DNA of 38,278 nucleotides from Clostridia bacterium (GCA_007117465.1 SKGK01000211.1:1-38278), one strand, 5' to 3'. Counted from the first letter of the stretch, positions 1 to 6,876 are shown. Numbers and translations are program-made. The notes: generated by a model not told the origin, from the letters alone.

Positions 1-129
1 AAATTCCTTTAATCCAACATCTACGCCTACTTTTTTATTTATATTAGGTAATGTAAGATTTTCTGTATCTACTAAAATTGATATAAAATATTTTCCACTT
101 GGTACTTGTGAAATAGTACAAAATTTCAT
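1..129 (-). mobile_element. tnpB: TnpB (IS200/IS605 OrfB) fragment, cut by window edge
   Basis: Read on the minus strand from 129 leftwards, the frame gives MKFCTISQVPSGKYF, then ISILVDTENLTLPN, then KVGVDVGLKEF at the window edge. The SGKYF...VDTE segment followed by GVDVGLKEF is typical of the middle of TnpB, where the Asp of GVDVG is the first RuvC catalytic residue. In full-length TnpB (about 370-400 residues) this lies well inside the protein. The wedge-helical N-terminal part is absent here: upstream sequence is the end of an ABC ATPase. It is therefore 5'-truncated, and its 3' part is outside the window. Immediately upstream (131-155) is a short hairpin (CTCCCA paired with TGGGGG) like those near IS200/IS605 ends, so the fragment may abut an element end. 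Probably not functional as a transposon nuclease. Confidence 0.78.
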
Positions 130-136
130 CCCCCAC

Positions 137-571
137 CTAAGAAGATGGGAGAATTCCGCACAGGTTGGTTAAAAACGCCTTTGTTCTTATGTGCTGTGGG
201 TTGCTAAACAGTTCTTTCGGTTTGGCCTGTTCTACAATCAGTCCTTCATCCACAAATAGCACCCGACTTCCTACCTCTCTTGCAAATCCCATCTCATGGG
301 TTACTACTACCATTGTCATACCATCTTTAGCAAGCTGTTTCATAACATCTAGCACTTCACCCACCATTTCAGGATCGAGTGCAGATGTAGGCTCATCAAA
401 TAGCATGATATCTGGTGACATTGCAAGCGCTCTTGCAATCGCAATACGCTGTTTTTGTCCACCCGAGAGTTGATTTGGATAACTCTGTGCTTTTTCTACT
501 AATCCTACTTGCTTTAATAAGCGCATAGCAACCTCTCGGACTTGCTCCTCAGACATATTTTTCAACTTGCT
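137..571 (-). pseudogene. 3' part of polar amino-acid ABC transporter ATPase (GlnQ-like)
   Basis: The minus-strand frame from about 571 to 137 encodes the second half of a GlnQ/ArtP-type ATPase. It starts at [10 protein letters not shown] and carries the signature LSGGQ, Walker B ([14 protein letters not shown]), the D-loop and the switch His ([14 protein letters not shown]). The Walker A motif and Q-loop half are missing, leaving about 144 of the usual 240 residues. The frame can be read upstream to 604, but those residues ([10 protein letters not shown]) are a shifted reading of the substrate-binding gene, not ATPase. The C-terminus (AFLTNL then CGILPSS) also departs from the normal ending, at the boundary with the transposase fragment. 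It cannot bind ATP without Walker A, so it is a deletion remnant. Confidence 0.85.
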
Positions 572-746
572 CATTACGATACTCAAAAGGTGGAAATTCC
601 GCATTAGTACCCATAATCACAACATCATTATCTTGTATTCTCTTCATGGTGTCAATTTTATTACATGCTGTAAAAGAAACTACTACCATCATAATCACGC
701 ACATTACTACTAACATTTTAACAAAAAATTTCTTATTCATTTGCAT
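549..746 (-). pseudogene. 5' part of amino-acid ABC substrate-binding lipoprotein
   Basis: The first ~57 codons encode an export signal with a lipobox (VVVSFTAC, Cys at about residue 28) and the conserved start of a periplasmic-binding-protein family 3 domain ([18 protein letters not shown]). After Glu at about 572 the frame runs into the ATPase gene, in the wrong phase, and stops at 549. About 200 residues of the binding protein, the whole permease gene and the front of the ATPase have therefore been lost in one event with a junction near 570-578. The likely start is the ATG at 740 (MNKKFF). The secreted stub would have no ligand-binding function. Confidence 0.8.
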
Positions 747-1080
747 ACGCCCGCTGTTTTCAATAATTTTTTATTTTACTCCTTGTGTAATTATATATGA
801 TAATGAAATATATTTCAATATCTTTATGCTGACTTTTTTTGAAAAACATATTATTATCAGTTTTAATAAAGTTATCCACATTATCCAATGCTGTTATCCA
901 CCAAACAATTGTTTTGTGGATATAATTTCTGTGGATAATGTGGATAAATTTGTGCATAACTTTATTTAGTCACTCTTTTAAGATGTGGACAACCTCTTGA
1001 TAACTAGTTACCCCTCCTGTGTTATGTTACTTCCCACAATATGGATGCTATTAGGCCTAAAGGCCGTGAAAAGATGCAAA
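747..1080. other. Gene-free AT-rich stretch with DnaA-box cluster
   Basis: No credible gene is seen. The part next to the lipoprotein remnant (760-870) is very AT-rich. The part from 872 to 992 holds repeated DnaA-box-like 9-mers, listed separately. The remainder up to 1080 shows nothing I recognise. Short open frames here on both strands have poor codon character. Confidence 0.6.
872..992. promoter_or_regulatory. Cluster of DnaA boxes (oriC-like or DnaA-titration site)
   Basis: Four 9-mers match the DnaA-box consensus TTATNCACA exactly: 872-880 on plus, and 930-938, 939-947 and 951-959 on minus (the last as TTATGCACA). Four more differ at one or two positions: 881-889, 894-902, 915-923 and 984-992. 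That is eight sites in about 120 bp, with two exact copies directly abutting, beside a very AT-rich flank (760-870). Such density is typical of a replication origin or a DnaA-binding reservoir. There is no dnaA, dnaN or rpmH nearby. The 34 kb to the right is transcribed almost wholly towards this site, which is unusual for a primary oriC. The boxes are seen directly; the role is inferred. Confidence 0.75.
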
Positions 1081-1111
1081 CAAAAAAAACACCTTAGAAT
1101 ACTAAGGTGTT
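1081..1111 (-). terminator. Rho-independent terminator after zinc-ribbon gene
   Basis: A perfect 10-bp stem (AACACCTTAG with CTAAGGTGTT, 1088-1097 and 1102-1111) with a 4-nt loop is followed on the minus strand by a run of seven or eight U. It lies 83 bases past the zinc-ribbon stop codon. The plus-strand flank has no T run, so it acts on minus-strand transcripts. Confidence 0.88.
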
Positions 1112-1193
1112 CAAAAATCAAGCTGTTTCCCGTATGTAGTATCTTTAGATCGCCCAATTATTTCTCTCGTTATTAATCCTCGAAATGTGGGAA

Positions 1194-1463
1194 TTATGCG
1201 CGATTAGCAAAACAATCACTACAATAAATGGGTCTGTCATCGGTTGGCTGGAATGGTACTTTTGCTTCTTGTCCACATTCTGCACATACACCGCTATGCA
1301 TTTCTCTTGGTCTCCTTGCTGATTTTTTTCTTGAATCTCGGCAATCTTTACAGCGACCTGGCTCATTCTCAAAGCCTTTTTCTGCATAAAATTCCTGCTC
1401 TCCCGTTGTAAACACAAATTCTTGTTCGCACCCTTTGCACACTAATGTTTTGTCTTGATACAT
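1194..1463 (-). CDS. Small double zinc-ribbon protein (CxxC-x17-CxxC type)
   Basis: This 89-residue soluble protein has four CxxC pairs: C9/C12, C38/C41, C60/C63 and C81/C84. They group into two zinc ribbons separated by a basic linker (SRKKSARRPREMH). The first ribbon matches the probable zinc-ribbon family found in many clostridia (LVCKGCEQEFVFTTGEQEFY...RCKDCR). The second fits the CxxC-x17-CxxC repeat (VCAECGQEAKVPFQP...YCSDCF). Members are thought to bind nucleic acid, but no reaction is known. The ATG at 1463 follows a GGGGGG run at good spacing. It lies downstream of sigH on the same strand and ends in its own terminator. Confidence 0.85.
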   Translation of the reverse strand: MYQDKTLVCKGCEQEFVFTTGEQEFYAEKGFENEPGRCKDCRDSRKKSARRPREMHSGVCAECGQEAKVPFQPTDDRPIYCSDCFANRA

Positions 1464-1498
1464 AAAAATCCCCCCACTTTGATAAATGTCTATTTATT

Positions 1499-1565
1499 TG
1501 CCCTGGTTGGAATTGAACCAACACCTCTGCTATCGCAGCGCTCTTACACATGAGCTACACAGGCA
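1499..1565 (-). tRNA. Degenerate tRNA-like sequence (probable pseudo-tRNA)
   Basis: The minus strand shows a cloverleaf-like order in 67 nt. There is an acceptor stem TGCCTG with CA(G)GGCA, which needs one bulged G. Then come TA at positions 8-9, a D stem GCTC/GAGC, an anticodon-arm remnant CTGC-GATA-GCAG, and a full T arm (GTTGG-TTCAATT-CCAAC). The anticodon loop has four bases instead of seven, the D loop lacks the GG pair, and no CCA is encoded. It therefore resembles a tRNA but could not decode. It lies between sigH and the zinc-ribbon gene, in the same orientation. It may be a decayed tRNA or a tRNA-mimic structure in the transcript. Confidence 0.5.
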
Positions 1566-1586
1566 TATAACCGCTTGTTAAAATGT

Positions 1587-2237
1587 CTATTCCTTTTGCT
1601 TTACTTCTTCTAGGTATTTTTCTAGCTTTCTTTTAACCCTTTGTAGTGCATTATCAATAGATTTTACATGTCTATCTAAATCCACCGCAATCTCTTGATA
1701 TGATTTTCCTTCTAGATAAGAAGAAAGAACTTCCCATTCTAGTTGACTTAAAATTTCCTCCATCTTTGTTTCAATACCAGTAAATTCTTCTCTATTTATA
1801 ATCATCTCTTCTGGATCGTAATTTTTTTCTTCAGAAATAACATCTAAAAGTGTCCGATCAGATTCTTCATCAAATATAGGCCTATTCAAAGAGACATATG
1901 AATTGAGTGGAATATGTTTCTGACGCGTAGCCGTTTTAATAGCAGTAATAATTTGTCTTGTAATACAAAGCTCTGCAAAAGCACGAAAAGAAGACAACTT
2001 GTCCTCTCTAAAGTCACGAATTGCTTTATAAAGACCAATCATCCCTTCTTGCACAATATCTTCTCTATCTGCACCAATTAAAAAATACGTCCTCGCTTTT
2101 GCACGCACAAAATTTTTATATTTATTAATAATATACTCAAGGGCAGTTACATCGCCTTTTCTAGCATCCTCAACAATTTGTTCATCTAGCATTTCACTAT
2201 AATGACCTGTATCACGTACCTTTATATTCGGATTCAC
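1587..2237 (-). CDS. sigH: RNA polymerase sporulation sigma factor SigH
   Basis: This 216-residue sigma-70 family protein is the early-sporulation and stationary-phase sigma factor. Region 2 is clear (ALEYIINKYKNFVRAKAR, then DREDIVQEGMIGLYKAIRDF), followed by the 2.4/3 segment (SSFRAFAELCITRQIITAIK). Region 4.2 forms the C-terminal helix-turn-helix (LEGKSYQEIAVDLDRHVKSI). The length equals the B. subtilis protein. The start is GTG at 2237, with an AGGGGG ribosome site 7 bases upstream; no ATG is in a suitable place. rlmB upstream is the usual clostridial neighbour. A strong sigma-A promoter just upstream (2288-2317) gives it its own transcription. Confidence 0.95.
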   Translation of the reverse strand: MNPNIKVRDTGHYSEMLDEQIVEDARKGDVTALEYIINKYKNFVRAKARTYFLIGADREDIVQEGMIGLYKAIRDFREDKLSSFRAFAELCITRQIITAIKTATRQKHIPLNSYVSLNRPIFDEESDRTLLDVISEEKNYDPEEMIINREEFTGIETKMEEILSQLEWEVLSSYLEGKSYQEIAVDLDRHVKSIDNALQRVKRKLEKYLEEVKQKE

Positions 2238-2287
2238 ACCAACGCCCCCTAGTAATAATTCGGTAATTTAAAAAATTACATAATACC

Positions 2288-2317
2288 ATTATAGTGTATA
2301 TATATATATCATGTCAA
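2288..2317 (-). promoter_or_regulatory. Consensus sigma-A promoter of sigH
   Basis: On the minus strand TTGACA (2312-2317) and TATAAT (2288-2293) are both exact, separated by 18 bases of alternating TA. Transcription would begin near 2281, giving a leader of about 45 nt before the sigH GTG. Confidence 0.85.
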
Positions 2318-2326
2318 GTCAAAACT

Positions 2327-2495
2327 TCTGCTTGAGTAGTTTTTCCAATGCTTTTAAAGTATCTTCTTCCAATCTTGAACCAATTGGATAGTTTTCTATT
2401 ATTCTTTTGGGGTCTTAATGTCTCTTGCCTGATATCTTGTTCAATAATAGGCGTTGTCTGTTTTTCAGAAACAAAACCAATTTCTATGAGACACT
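2327..2495 (-). pseudogene. Degenerate ORF between rlmB and sigH
   Basis: Directly after the rlmB stop the minus strand has protein-like sequence split over two frames. One frame gives CLIEIGFVSEKQTTPIIEQD then IRQETL. A second gives DPKRIIENYPIGSRLEED then TLKALEKLLKQKF and a stop. The switch is near the sequence coding ETLRP/DPKR at about 2400. No ATG or GTG with a ribosome site opens the first part. The charged, helical C-terminus looks like coding sequence rather than spacer, so this may be a frameshifted small gene. I do not recognise a family, and chance cannot be excluded. Confidence 0.3.
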
Positions 2496-3338
2496 TTATG
2501 CGTTTTTATGAATTTTTTTATCTTTTTGGCGCACAACCTCGTACATCATGACAGCAGCTGCAACTGAAGCATTTAATGATTCAATCTCACCTTTCATCGG
2601 AATGCGTACTAAAAAGTCACACTTTTCTTTTGTCAGGCGACTCATTCCTTTTCCTTCGCTTCCAATTACTAATCCTATCGCACCTGTTAAATTGGCTTCA
2701 TATATTTCTTGATTTGCATGTGCATCTGCACCTACTATCCATATCCCTTGCCCTTTTAGCGTATCGATAGTCTGTGCAATATTTGTAACCTTTGCTACTG
2801 GCACATACTCAATCGCACCTGCCGATGCTTTGGATACCACTGCTGTTAAACCTACCGCACGCCTTTTAGGAATAATGACACCATGTGCACCTACCGCGTT
2901 TGCCGTTCTTAAAATAGAGCCTAAGTTATGAGGGTCAGTAATTTCATTTGCTAGTATGACAAAAGGCGGCTCTCCCTTTTGCACTGCTTTGTCTAAAACA
3001 TCTTGCACCTCTACATACTCATGCATAGCTGCAAAAGCAATAACTCCCTGATGATTTTGCGTGGTGCTTATCATATCTAATTTTTGTTTGGCGACTTCTT
3101 GTACAACGATTTTGTGTGATTTGGCAAGCGATATAATCGGTACAATCGAGCCTTGCCTCTCCCCTTGTTGAACAAGAATTTTATCAATTTGCCTACCCGA
3201 TTTGAGTGCTTCCATCACGGGATTACGACCTTCTATTTTATCATTTTGCGCATCATCATATACATCCTCTGATGCTCTCGCTAATTCTTTTCTTTCATAC
3301 TGCTTATGGTTCTTTCTTTTATCTTGTGTTTTTCCCAT
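2496..3338 (-). CDS. rlmB: 23S rRNA (guanosine-2'-O)-methyltransferase RlmB
   Basis: This SpoU/TrmH-family SAM-dependent methyltransferase modifies the ribose of a 23S rRNA guanosine (G2251 in E. coli). A basic 30-residue N-terminus precedes the substrate-binding domain (IEGRNPVMEALKSGR). The knotted catalytic domain follows with motif 1 (NLGSILRTANAVG), motif 2 (GLVIGSEGKGMS) and motif 3 (IPMKGEIESLNASVAAAVM). All three are intact, and 280 residues is normal with the extra basic tail. The ATG at 3338 has GGGGAA six bases upstream and lies 10 bases after the hom stop, so it is the last intact gene of the ACT-hom-rlmB operon. Confidence 0.95.
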   Translation of the reverse strand: MGKTQDKRKNHKQYERKELARASEDVYDDAQNDKIEGRNPVMEALKSGRQIDKILVQQGERQGSIVPIISLAKSHKIVVQEVAKQKLDMISTTQNHQGVIAFAAMHEYVEVQDVLDKAVQKGEPPFVILANEITDPHNLGSILRTANAVGAHGVIIPKRRAVGLTAVVSKASAGAIEYVPVAKVTNIAQTIDTLKGQGIWIVGADAHANQEIYEANLTGAIGLVIGSEGKGMSRLTKEKCDFLVRIPMKGEIESLNASVAAAVMMYEVVRQKDKKIHKNA

Positions 3339-3348
3339 GTTTATTCCC

Positions 3349-4599
3349 CTATTCTTTCATGACACGAATCACATTATAAATTGTGCTCACACAAGGCATA
3401 TTATTAATATCATTTAACACCTGCTGTAACTCTTTTTCCTGCTTCTCTGGTGTTATAAACGCAACTTCATCTTGCACACTCTCATCTTCAATACTAATAA
3501 AACTACAGCCTTTAAAGTTTTTATTCACTTGTTCAAATACTGCGCCTTTATCTTCTGTCTTAACACGTACAAAATAAGCTGTATTAGTCTGTGCAATATC
3601 TACTAGCACTTCTTCTTCACTGACATCCCACATTACACGATTATTTCTGTCAATGTTTCGTACAATATCAATGATATCTGCGACTACTGCGCTTGCTGTA
3701 GGCATTTTTCCAGCGCCTTGTCCGTAAAACATCACATCTCCAATCGCATTCCCTTTAACTAAAATGGCGTTAAATACATTCTCCACACCTGCAAGTGGAT
3801 GTTCTCTTGGAATAATAACAGGGCTTACTCTTGCAAATACTTTTTCGCCCACTTTTTTGCCAATGCCTAAGAGCTTAATAACGCTCCCTATCTCTTCTGC
3901 GTAAGCAACATCTTGCAGTGTAATTTTGGTAATGCCTTCGGTGTGTATCTTTTCTGCATCTACCTGAAATCCAAAGGATAATGAAGATAAAATAGCAATT
4001 TTACGACATGCATCATGTCCTTCTACATCTGCTTCTGGATTGCGTTCTGCATATCCCTTTTCCTGCGCATCTTTTAATGCATCTTCAAAGCGCTGTCCAT
4101 GTTTGATCATTTGCGTAAGAATATAATTGGTAGTACCATTTAAAATGCCATATATCTCTGATATTTCATTTGCAGCTAGACACTGATTAAGTGGTCTTAT
4201 GATCGGAATACCGCCACCTACACTTGCTTCAAAAAGATAGTTTACATTTTTTCCCTGAGCAATTGCCAATAATTCTGCGCCATGTGTTGCCACTAATTCT
4301 TTGTTAGATGTCACCACATGTTTACCTGATAACAAGGCTCTTTTGGTATAAGTATAAGCATATTCCTTACCACCCATTACTTCTACAACTATACTTACCT
4401 CTTTATCTTCTAATATATCGTCAATATTTTTTGTCAGCAAATGTTTATACGGACTATCTTCAAAATCTCGGATATCTAAGATGTATTTTACCACTATCTC
4501 TTCATTCACTCTTCTCCTTATACTCTTCTCATTTTGTTCAATGACATCTACTACACCAGAGCCTACTGTTCCAAATCCCAATACTGCAATGTTTACCAT
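3349..4599 (-). CDS. hom: Homoserine dehydrogenase
   Basis: It reduces aspartate semialdehyde to homoserine with NAD(P)H, the branch point to threonine and methionine. At 416 residues it has a Rossmann motif at the N-terminus (VLGFGTVGSGVVD), the catalytic domain with GILNGTTNYILTQM and the conserved AEADVEGHDA-like segment (NPEADVEGHDACRKIAILS), and a C-terminal ACT domain (YFVRVKTEDKGAVFEQV) of the kind that gives threonine feedback. The start is the ATG at 4599, with GGGGGAG six bases upstream. A longer frame to 4620 would overlap the preceding gene and lacks a ribosome site. It follows the ACT-domain gene by about 13 bases, and the pair is probably co-transcribed from 5100-5128. Confidence 0.96.
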   Translation of the reverse strand: MVNIAVLGFGTVGSGVVDVIEQNEKSIRRRVNEEIVVKYILDIRDFEDSPYKHLLTKNIDDILEDKEVSIVVEVMGGKEYAYTYTKRALLSGKHVVTSNKELVATHGAELLAIAQGKNVNYLFEASVGGGIPIIRPLNQCLAANEISEIYGILNGTTNYILTQMIKHGQRFEDALKDAQEKGYAERNPEADVEGHDACRKIAILSSLSFGFQVDAEKIHTEGITKITLQDVAYAEEIGSVIKLLGIGKKVGEKVFARVSPVIIPREHPLAGVENVFNAILVKGNAIGDVMFYGQGAGKMPTASAVVADIIDIVRNIDRNNRVMWDVSEEEVLVDIAQTNTAYFVRVKTEDKGAVFEQVNKNFKGCSFISIEDESVQDEVAFITPEKQEKELQQVLNDINNMPCVSTIYNVIRVMKE

Positions 4600-4612
4600 A
4601 AAAAACTCCCCC

Positions 4613-5056
4613 TTATTCACTTGCTAATATTTCAATTTTTTGAATACCGGATATACGTTGTAATTTTTCAATTAAAAGCTGACCCGTTCCTTCCATCTCT
4701 CCTGTTCTTATAGAAATGGTAATGTTGGCTACCCCATTAATTGGGATATTCTGATTAATGGTCAAAATGTTTGCTTTATACCGTGCAATTACATTTAAAA
4801 TCTCTGATAAAATACCCGGTATATCTTCTAGCACAAAAAACAGTGTTATCATTTTGCCTTTTGCCATTTTAAAAAACGGAAATACATATTCTTTATACTT
4901 ATAATATGCACTTCGACTTAATCCTATCCGATCTACCGCTTCATGTACTGTTTTTACTTTACCTGTTTCTAATAATGCTTTGACTTGCACTACTTTTACG
5001 AATACTTCTGGCAGTACACTCGAATGTATTAAATAATATGTAGGCTGCTGACGCAT
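4613..5056 (-). CDS. ACT domain-containing protein (PheB/UPF0735 family)
   Basis: This 147-residue protein is mostly a C-terminal ACT domain (ITLFFVLEDIPGILSEILN...ANILTINQNIPINGVANITI), a fold that binds amino acids. The N-terminal half (VKTVHEAVDRIGLSRSAYYK) reads like a helix-turn-helix. The family is usually named UPF0735 or PheB-like and sits in front of hom in many Firmicutes. Its function is unproven; an amino-acid-sensing regulator fits the architecture. The ATG at 5056 is preceded by GGAGGTG, which decides against the longer frame to 5071. It is the first gene of the hom operon, and a dyad overlaps its promoter, consistent with autoregulation (inference). Confidence 0.88.
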   Translation of the reverse strand: MRQQPTYYLIHSSVLPEVFVKVVQVKALLETGKVKTVHEAVDRIGLSRSAYYKYKEYVFPFFKMAKGKMITLFFVLEDIPGILSEILNVIARYKANILTINQNIPINGVANITISIRTGEMEGTGQLLIEKLQRISGIQKIEILASE

Positions 5057-5091
5057 GTTACACCTCCGCACTGTCCATGTATCATAAACAT

Positions 5092-5128
5092 TTGTCTTTA
5101 GTATACGATATTAACATACTCAAGACAA
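5092..5128 (-). promoter_or_regulatory. Promoter of the ACT-hom operon inside a 37-bp dyad
   Basis: On the minus strand TTGTCT (5123-5128) and TATACT (5100-5105) are spaced by 17 bases. The same stretch is an inverted repeat: TTGTCTTtaGTAT at 5092-5104 mirrors ATACtcAAGACAA at 5116-5128, with one unmatched pair of 2-nt steps. The dyad covers -35 to about +8, the classic place for a repressor operator. Confidence 0.65.
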
Positions 5129-5500
5129 GGATTCAATATGCATTATTGCATTTTAACACTGAATATCACTGTATATCTCTTAAATACACCTATTTATTTA
5201 AAAATACATGTTATATAACAAATTTTTTTTTAACCTTTTGCGCTTTTCCTATTGTTTCTAATTGGTCATTGATGTATAATGTTATGAGTATGTAAAAATA
5301 ATATTCTAAAATGAAAATTTATTTAAACCTTCCTTTCATTTTTACGTATTATTATACTAGAGTAAATTCGAAAAATTAAATGACTACAATTTTGATATCA
5401 CAGAATATGATATAAACTACAAGATTAGGATTATATCTATTGCAAAAAGATAGCTTCGTTTTTTCGAATATACTAACTAATAAATGTTGAGGTGATTGCA
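5129..5500. other. Divergent intergenic region upstream of the alpha-oxoamine synthase
   Basis: No gene is seen in this AT-rich stretch. An inverted repeat, ATTCGAAAAA (5366-5375) with TTTTTCGAAT (5460-5469), brackets the likely promoter zone of the plus-strand gene. I could not place a convincing -35/-10 pair for that gene. A plus-strand frame at 5077-5295 has no ribosome site and poor codon character. Confidence 0.4.
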
Positions 5501-6784
5501 ATGATTGATTCTAGCAAATACAGCTTAGCTGATTTCTATGACATACCTGATATGGATATGATGGAGCGTGCTGAAATGTTTTATGAATATTTTGAGGATA
5601 TTTACAACAAACATCACTGTCATTTTCGTAGGGTATCGTTAAATGGTTCTAGCCCTGTTATGCAAGTATTAGATCCTTATTCGGGTCAAACGCGAGAAAT
5701 GATATACCTAGCATCAAATGACTACTTAAATTTAACCCGCCACCCCAAAACGATTGAGGCAGGCAAGAAGGCTTTAGAAAAATATGGGGTAGGTGCGGGC
5801 AGCGTTCCTTTGTTAGGCGGCACATTAGATTTGCATGTTGCACTTGAGAAAAAGGTAGCTGCCTTTAAAGGATGTGAATCGGCAATTGTATATACTAGCG
5901 GTTTTGGTTCTAATGCTGGCTCTATTGCTGCGCTGCTTCGTCAAAATGATGTAGCTATTTTGGACATACTAGATCATGCCAGTATTATTGACGGTTGTAA
6001 AGAAACATCTGTTGAGTACTTTAGACACAATAATATGCGCTCATTAGAAAAAGTTTTACAAAAGTGTAAGGATAAATACAGAACTAAATTAGTGATTGTA
6101 GATGGTGTGTATTCTATGGATGGAGATATTTCTAAATTAGATGAAATCGTTGCACTAGCTCATCACTACGGTGCCTACGTCATGGTGGATGAAGCGCATG
6201 CCACAGGTGTCATTGGCGAAAATGGTAGAGGTACACCAGAGCATTTTAACTTAGAAGGAAAAGTAGATATTGTCGCCGGTACATTTAGCAAAGCACTTGG
6301 CGTTGTAGGCGGTTTTGTAGCAGGCAAAAAAGAGATTATTGAGTATCTTCATTACTATGCCCGCTCTTACATGTTCTCTACCGCACAAACACCGCAAGCT
6401 GCAGCCTCCTTAATTGCAGGCATGGAAGTCATTGAAACGGAGCCTCACCTGCGTAGTAAACTCTGGGATAATATACACTACTTTAAAAAGCATTTATTAG
6501 CGTTAGGTTTTAATATTGGCAATAGCGAAACGGCTATTTTTCCAATTATTATAGGAGATGATTTTAAAGTGCGTGAGATGTGTCGCGAACTACATGAAGC
6601 TAATATTTATGTAAACGCCGTGCAATATCCTGCAGTTTCTAGAAAACTCTCACGTATTCGCATGAGTCTAATGTATAACCATACACGTGAGCAATTAGAT
6701 AGCGTATTAGAATTACTTGAACACCTAAGTAAAAAGTATGATATTCAGTGTGCTAAAAACAAGAACACTGCTGGAATAGCTTAG
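5501..6784 (+). CDS. PLP-dependent alpha-oxoamine synthase (serine palmitoyltransferase/Kbl-like)
   Basis: This 427-residue fold-type I PLP enzyme belongs to the family that condenses an amino acid with an acyl-CoA. The PLP lysine is in GTFSKALG (K264), the PLP-ring aspartate in VDEAHATG (D230), and the stacking His in DHASIIDG (H159). The alpha-oxoamine signature GTLDLHVALEKKVAAFKG is present. About 30 extra N-terminal residues and the phrases NDYLNLTRHP, DHASIIDG and ARSYMFSTAQTP resemble bacterial serine palmitoyltransferase as much as 2-amino-3-ketobutyrate ligase or BioF, so the substrate is not assigned. The ATG at 5501 follows GAGGTGA by five bases. Next on the strand is an ApgM-like enzyme. 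The threonine-pathway context would favour glycine C-acetyltransferase, but no tdh is in view. Confidence 0.85.
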   Translation: MIDSSKYSLADFYDIPDMDMMERAEMFYEYFEDIYNKHHCHFRRVSLNGSSPVMQVLDPYSGQTREMIYLASNDYLNLTRHPKTIEAGKKALEKYGVGAGSVPLLGGTLDLHVALEKKVAAFKGCESAIVYTSGFGSNAGSIAALLRQNDVAILDILDHASIIDGCKETSVEYFRHNNMRSLEKVLQKCKDKYRTKLVIVDGVYSMDGDISKLDEIVALAHHYGAYVMVDEAHATGVIGENGRGTPEHFNLEGKVDIVAGTFSKALGVVGGFVAGKKEIIEYLHYYARSYMFSTAQTPQAAASLIAGMEVIETEPHLRSKLWDNIHYFKKHLLALGFNIGNSETAIFPIIIGDDFKVREMCRELHEANIYVNAVQYPAVSRKLSRIRMSLMYNHTREQLDSVLELLEHLSKKYDIQCAKNKNTAGIA

Positions 6785-6790
6785 TTTAAT

Positions 6791-6814
6791 AAGGGCCAGT
6801 TAAAACTGCCCCTT
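6791..6814 (+). terminator. Hairpin after the alpha-oxoamine synthase gene
   Basis: A 10-bp stem with one mismatch (AAGGGCCAGT with ACTGCCCCTT) and a 4-nt loop starts 7 bases after the stop. No U run follows, only TTATT, so termination is probably partial and the next gene may be read through. Confidence 0.4.
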
Positions 6815-6876
6815 ATTATGTGAAAAATATGAATAAGCGTAAAATATATATACAAAATAGAAAGGAAGAGTAAGAC

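Noticed and set aside
872-992. Calling the DnaA-box cluster the chromosomal oriC
   Set aside because: No dnaA, dnaN or rpmH nearby, and gene direction to the right opposes it; kept as a DnaA-box cluster only.
5077-5295. 72-codon plus-strand frame
   Set aside because: No ribosome site, composition follows the AT-rich intergenic DNA, and it overlaps the hom operon promoter on the other strand.
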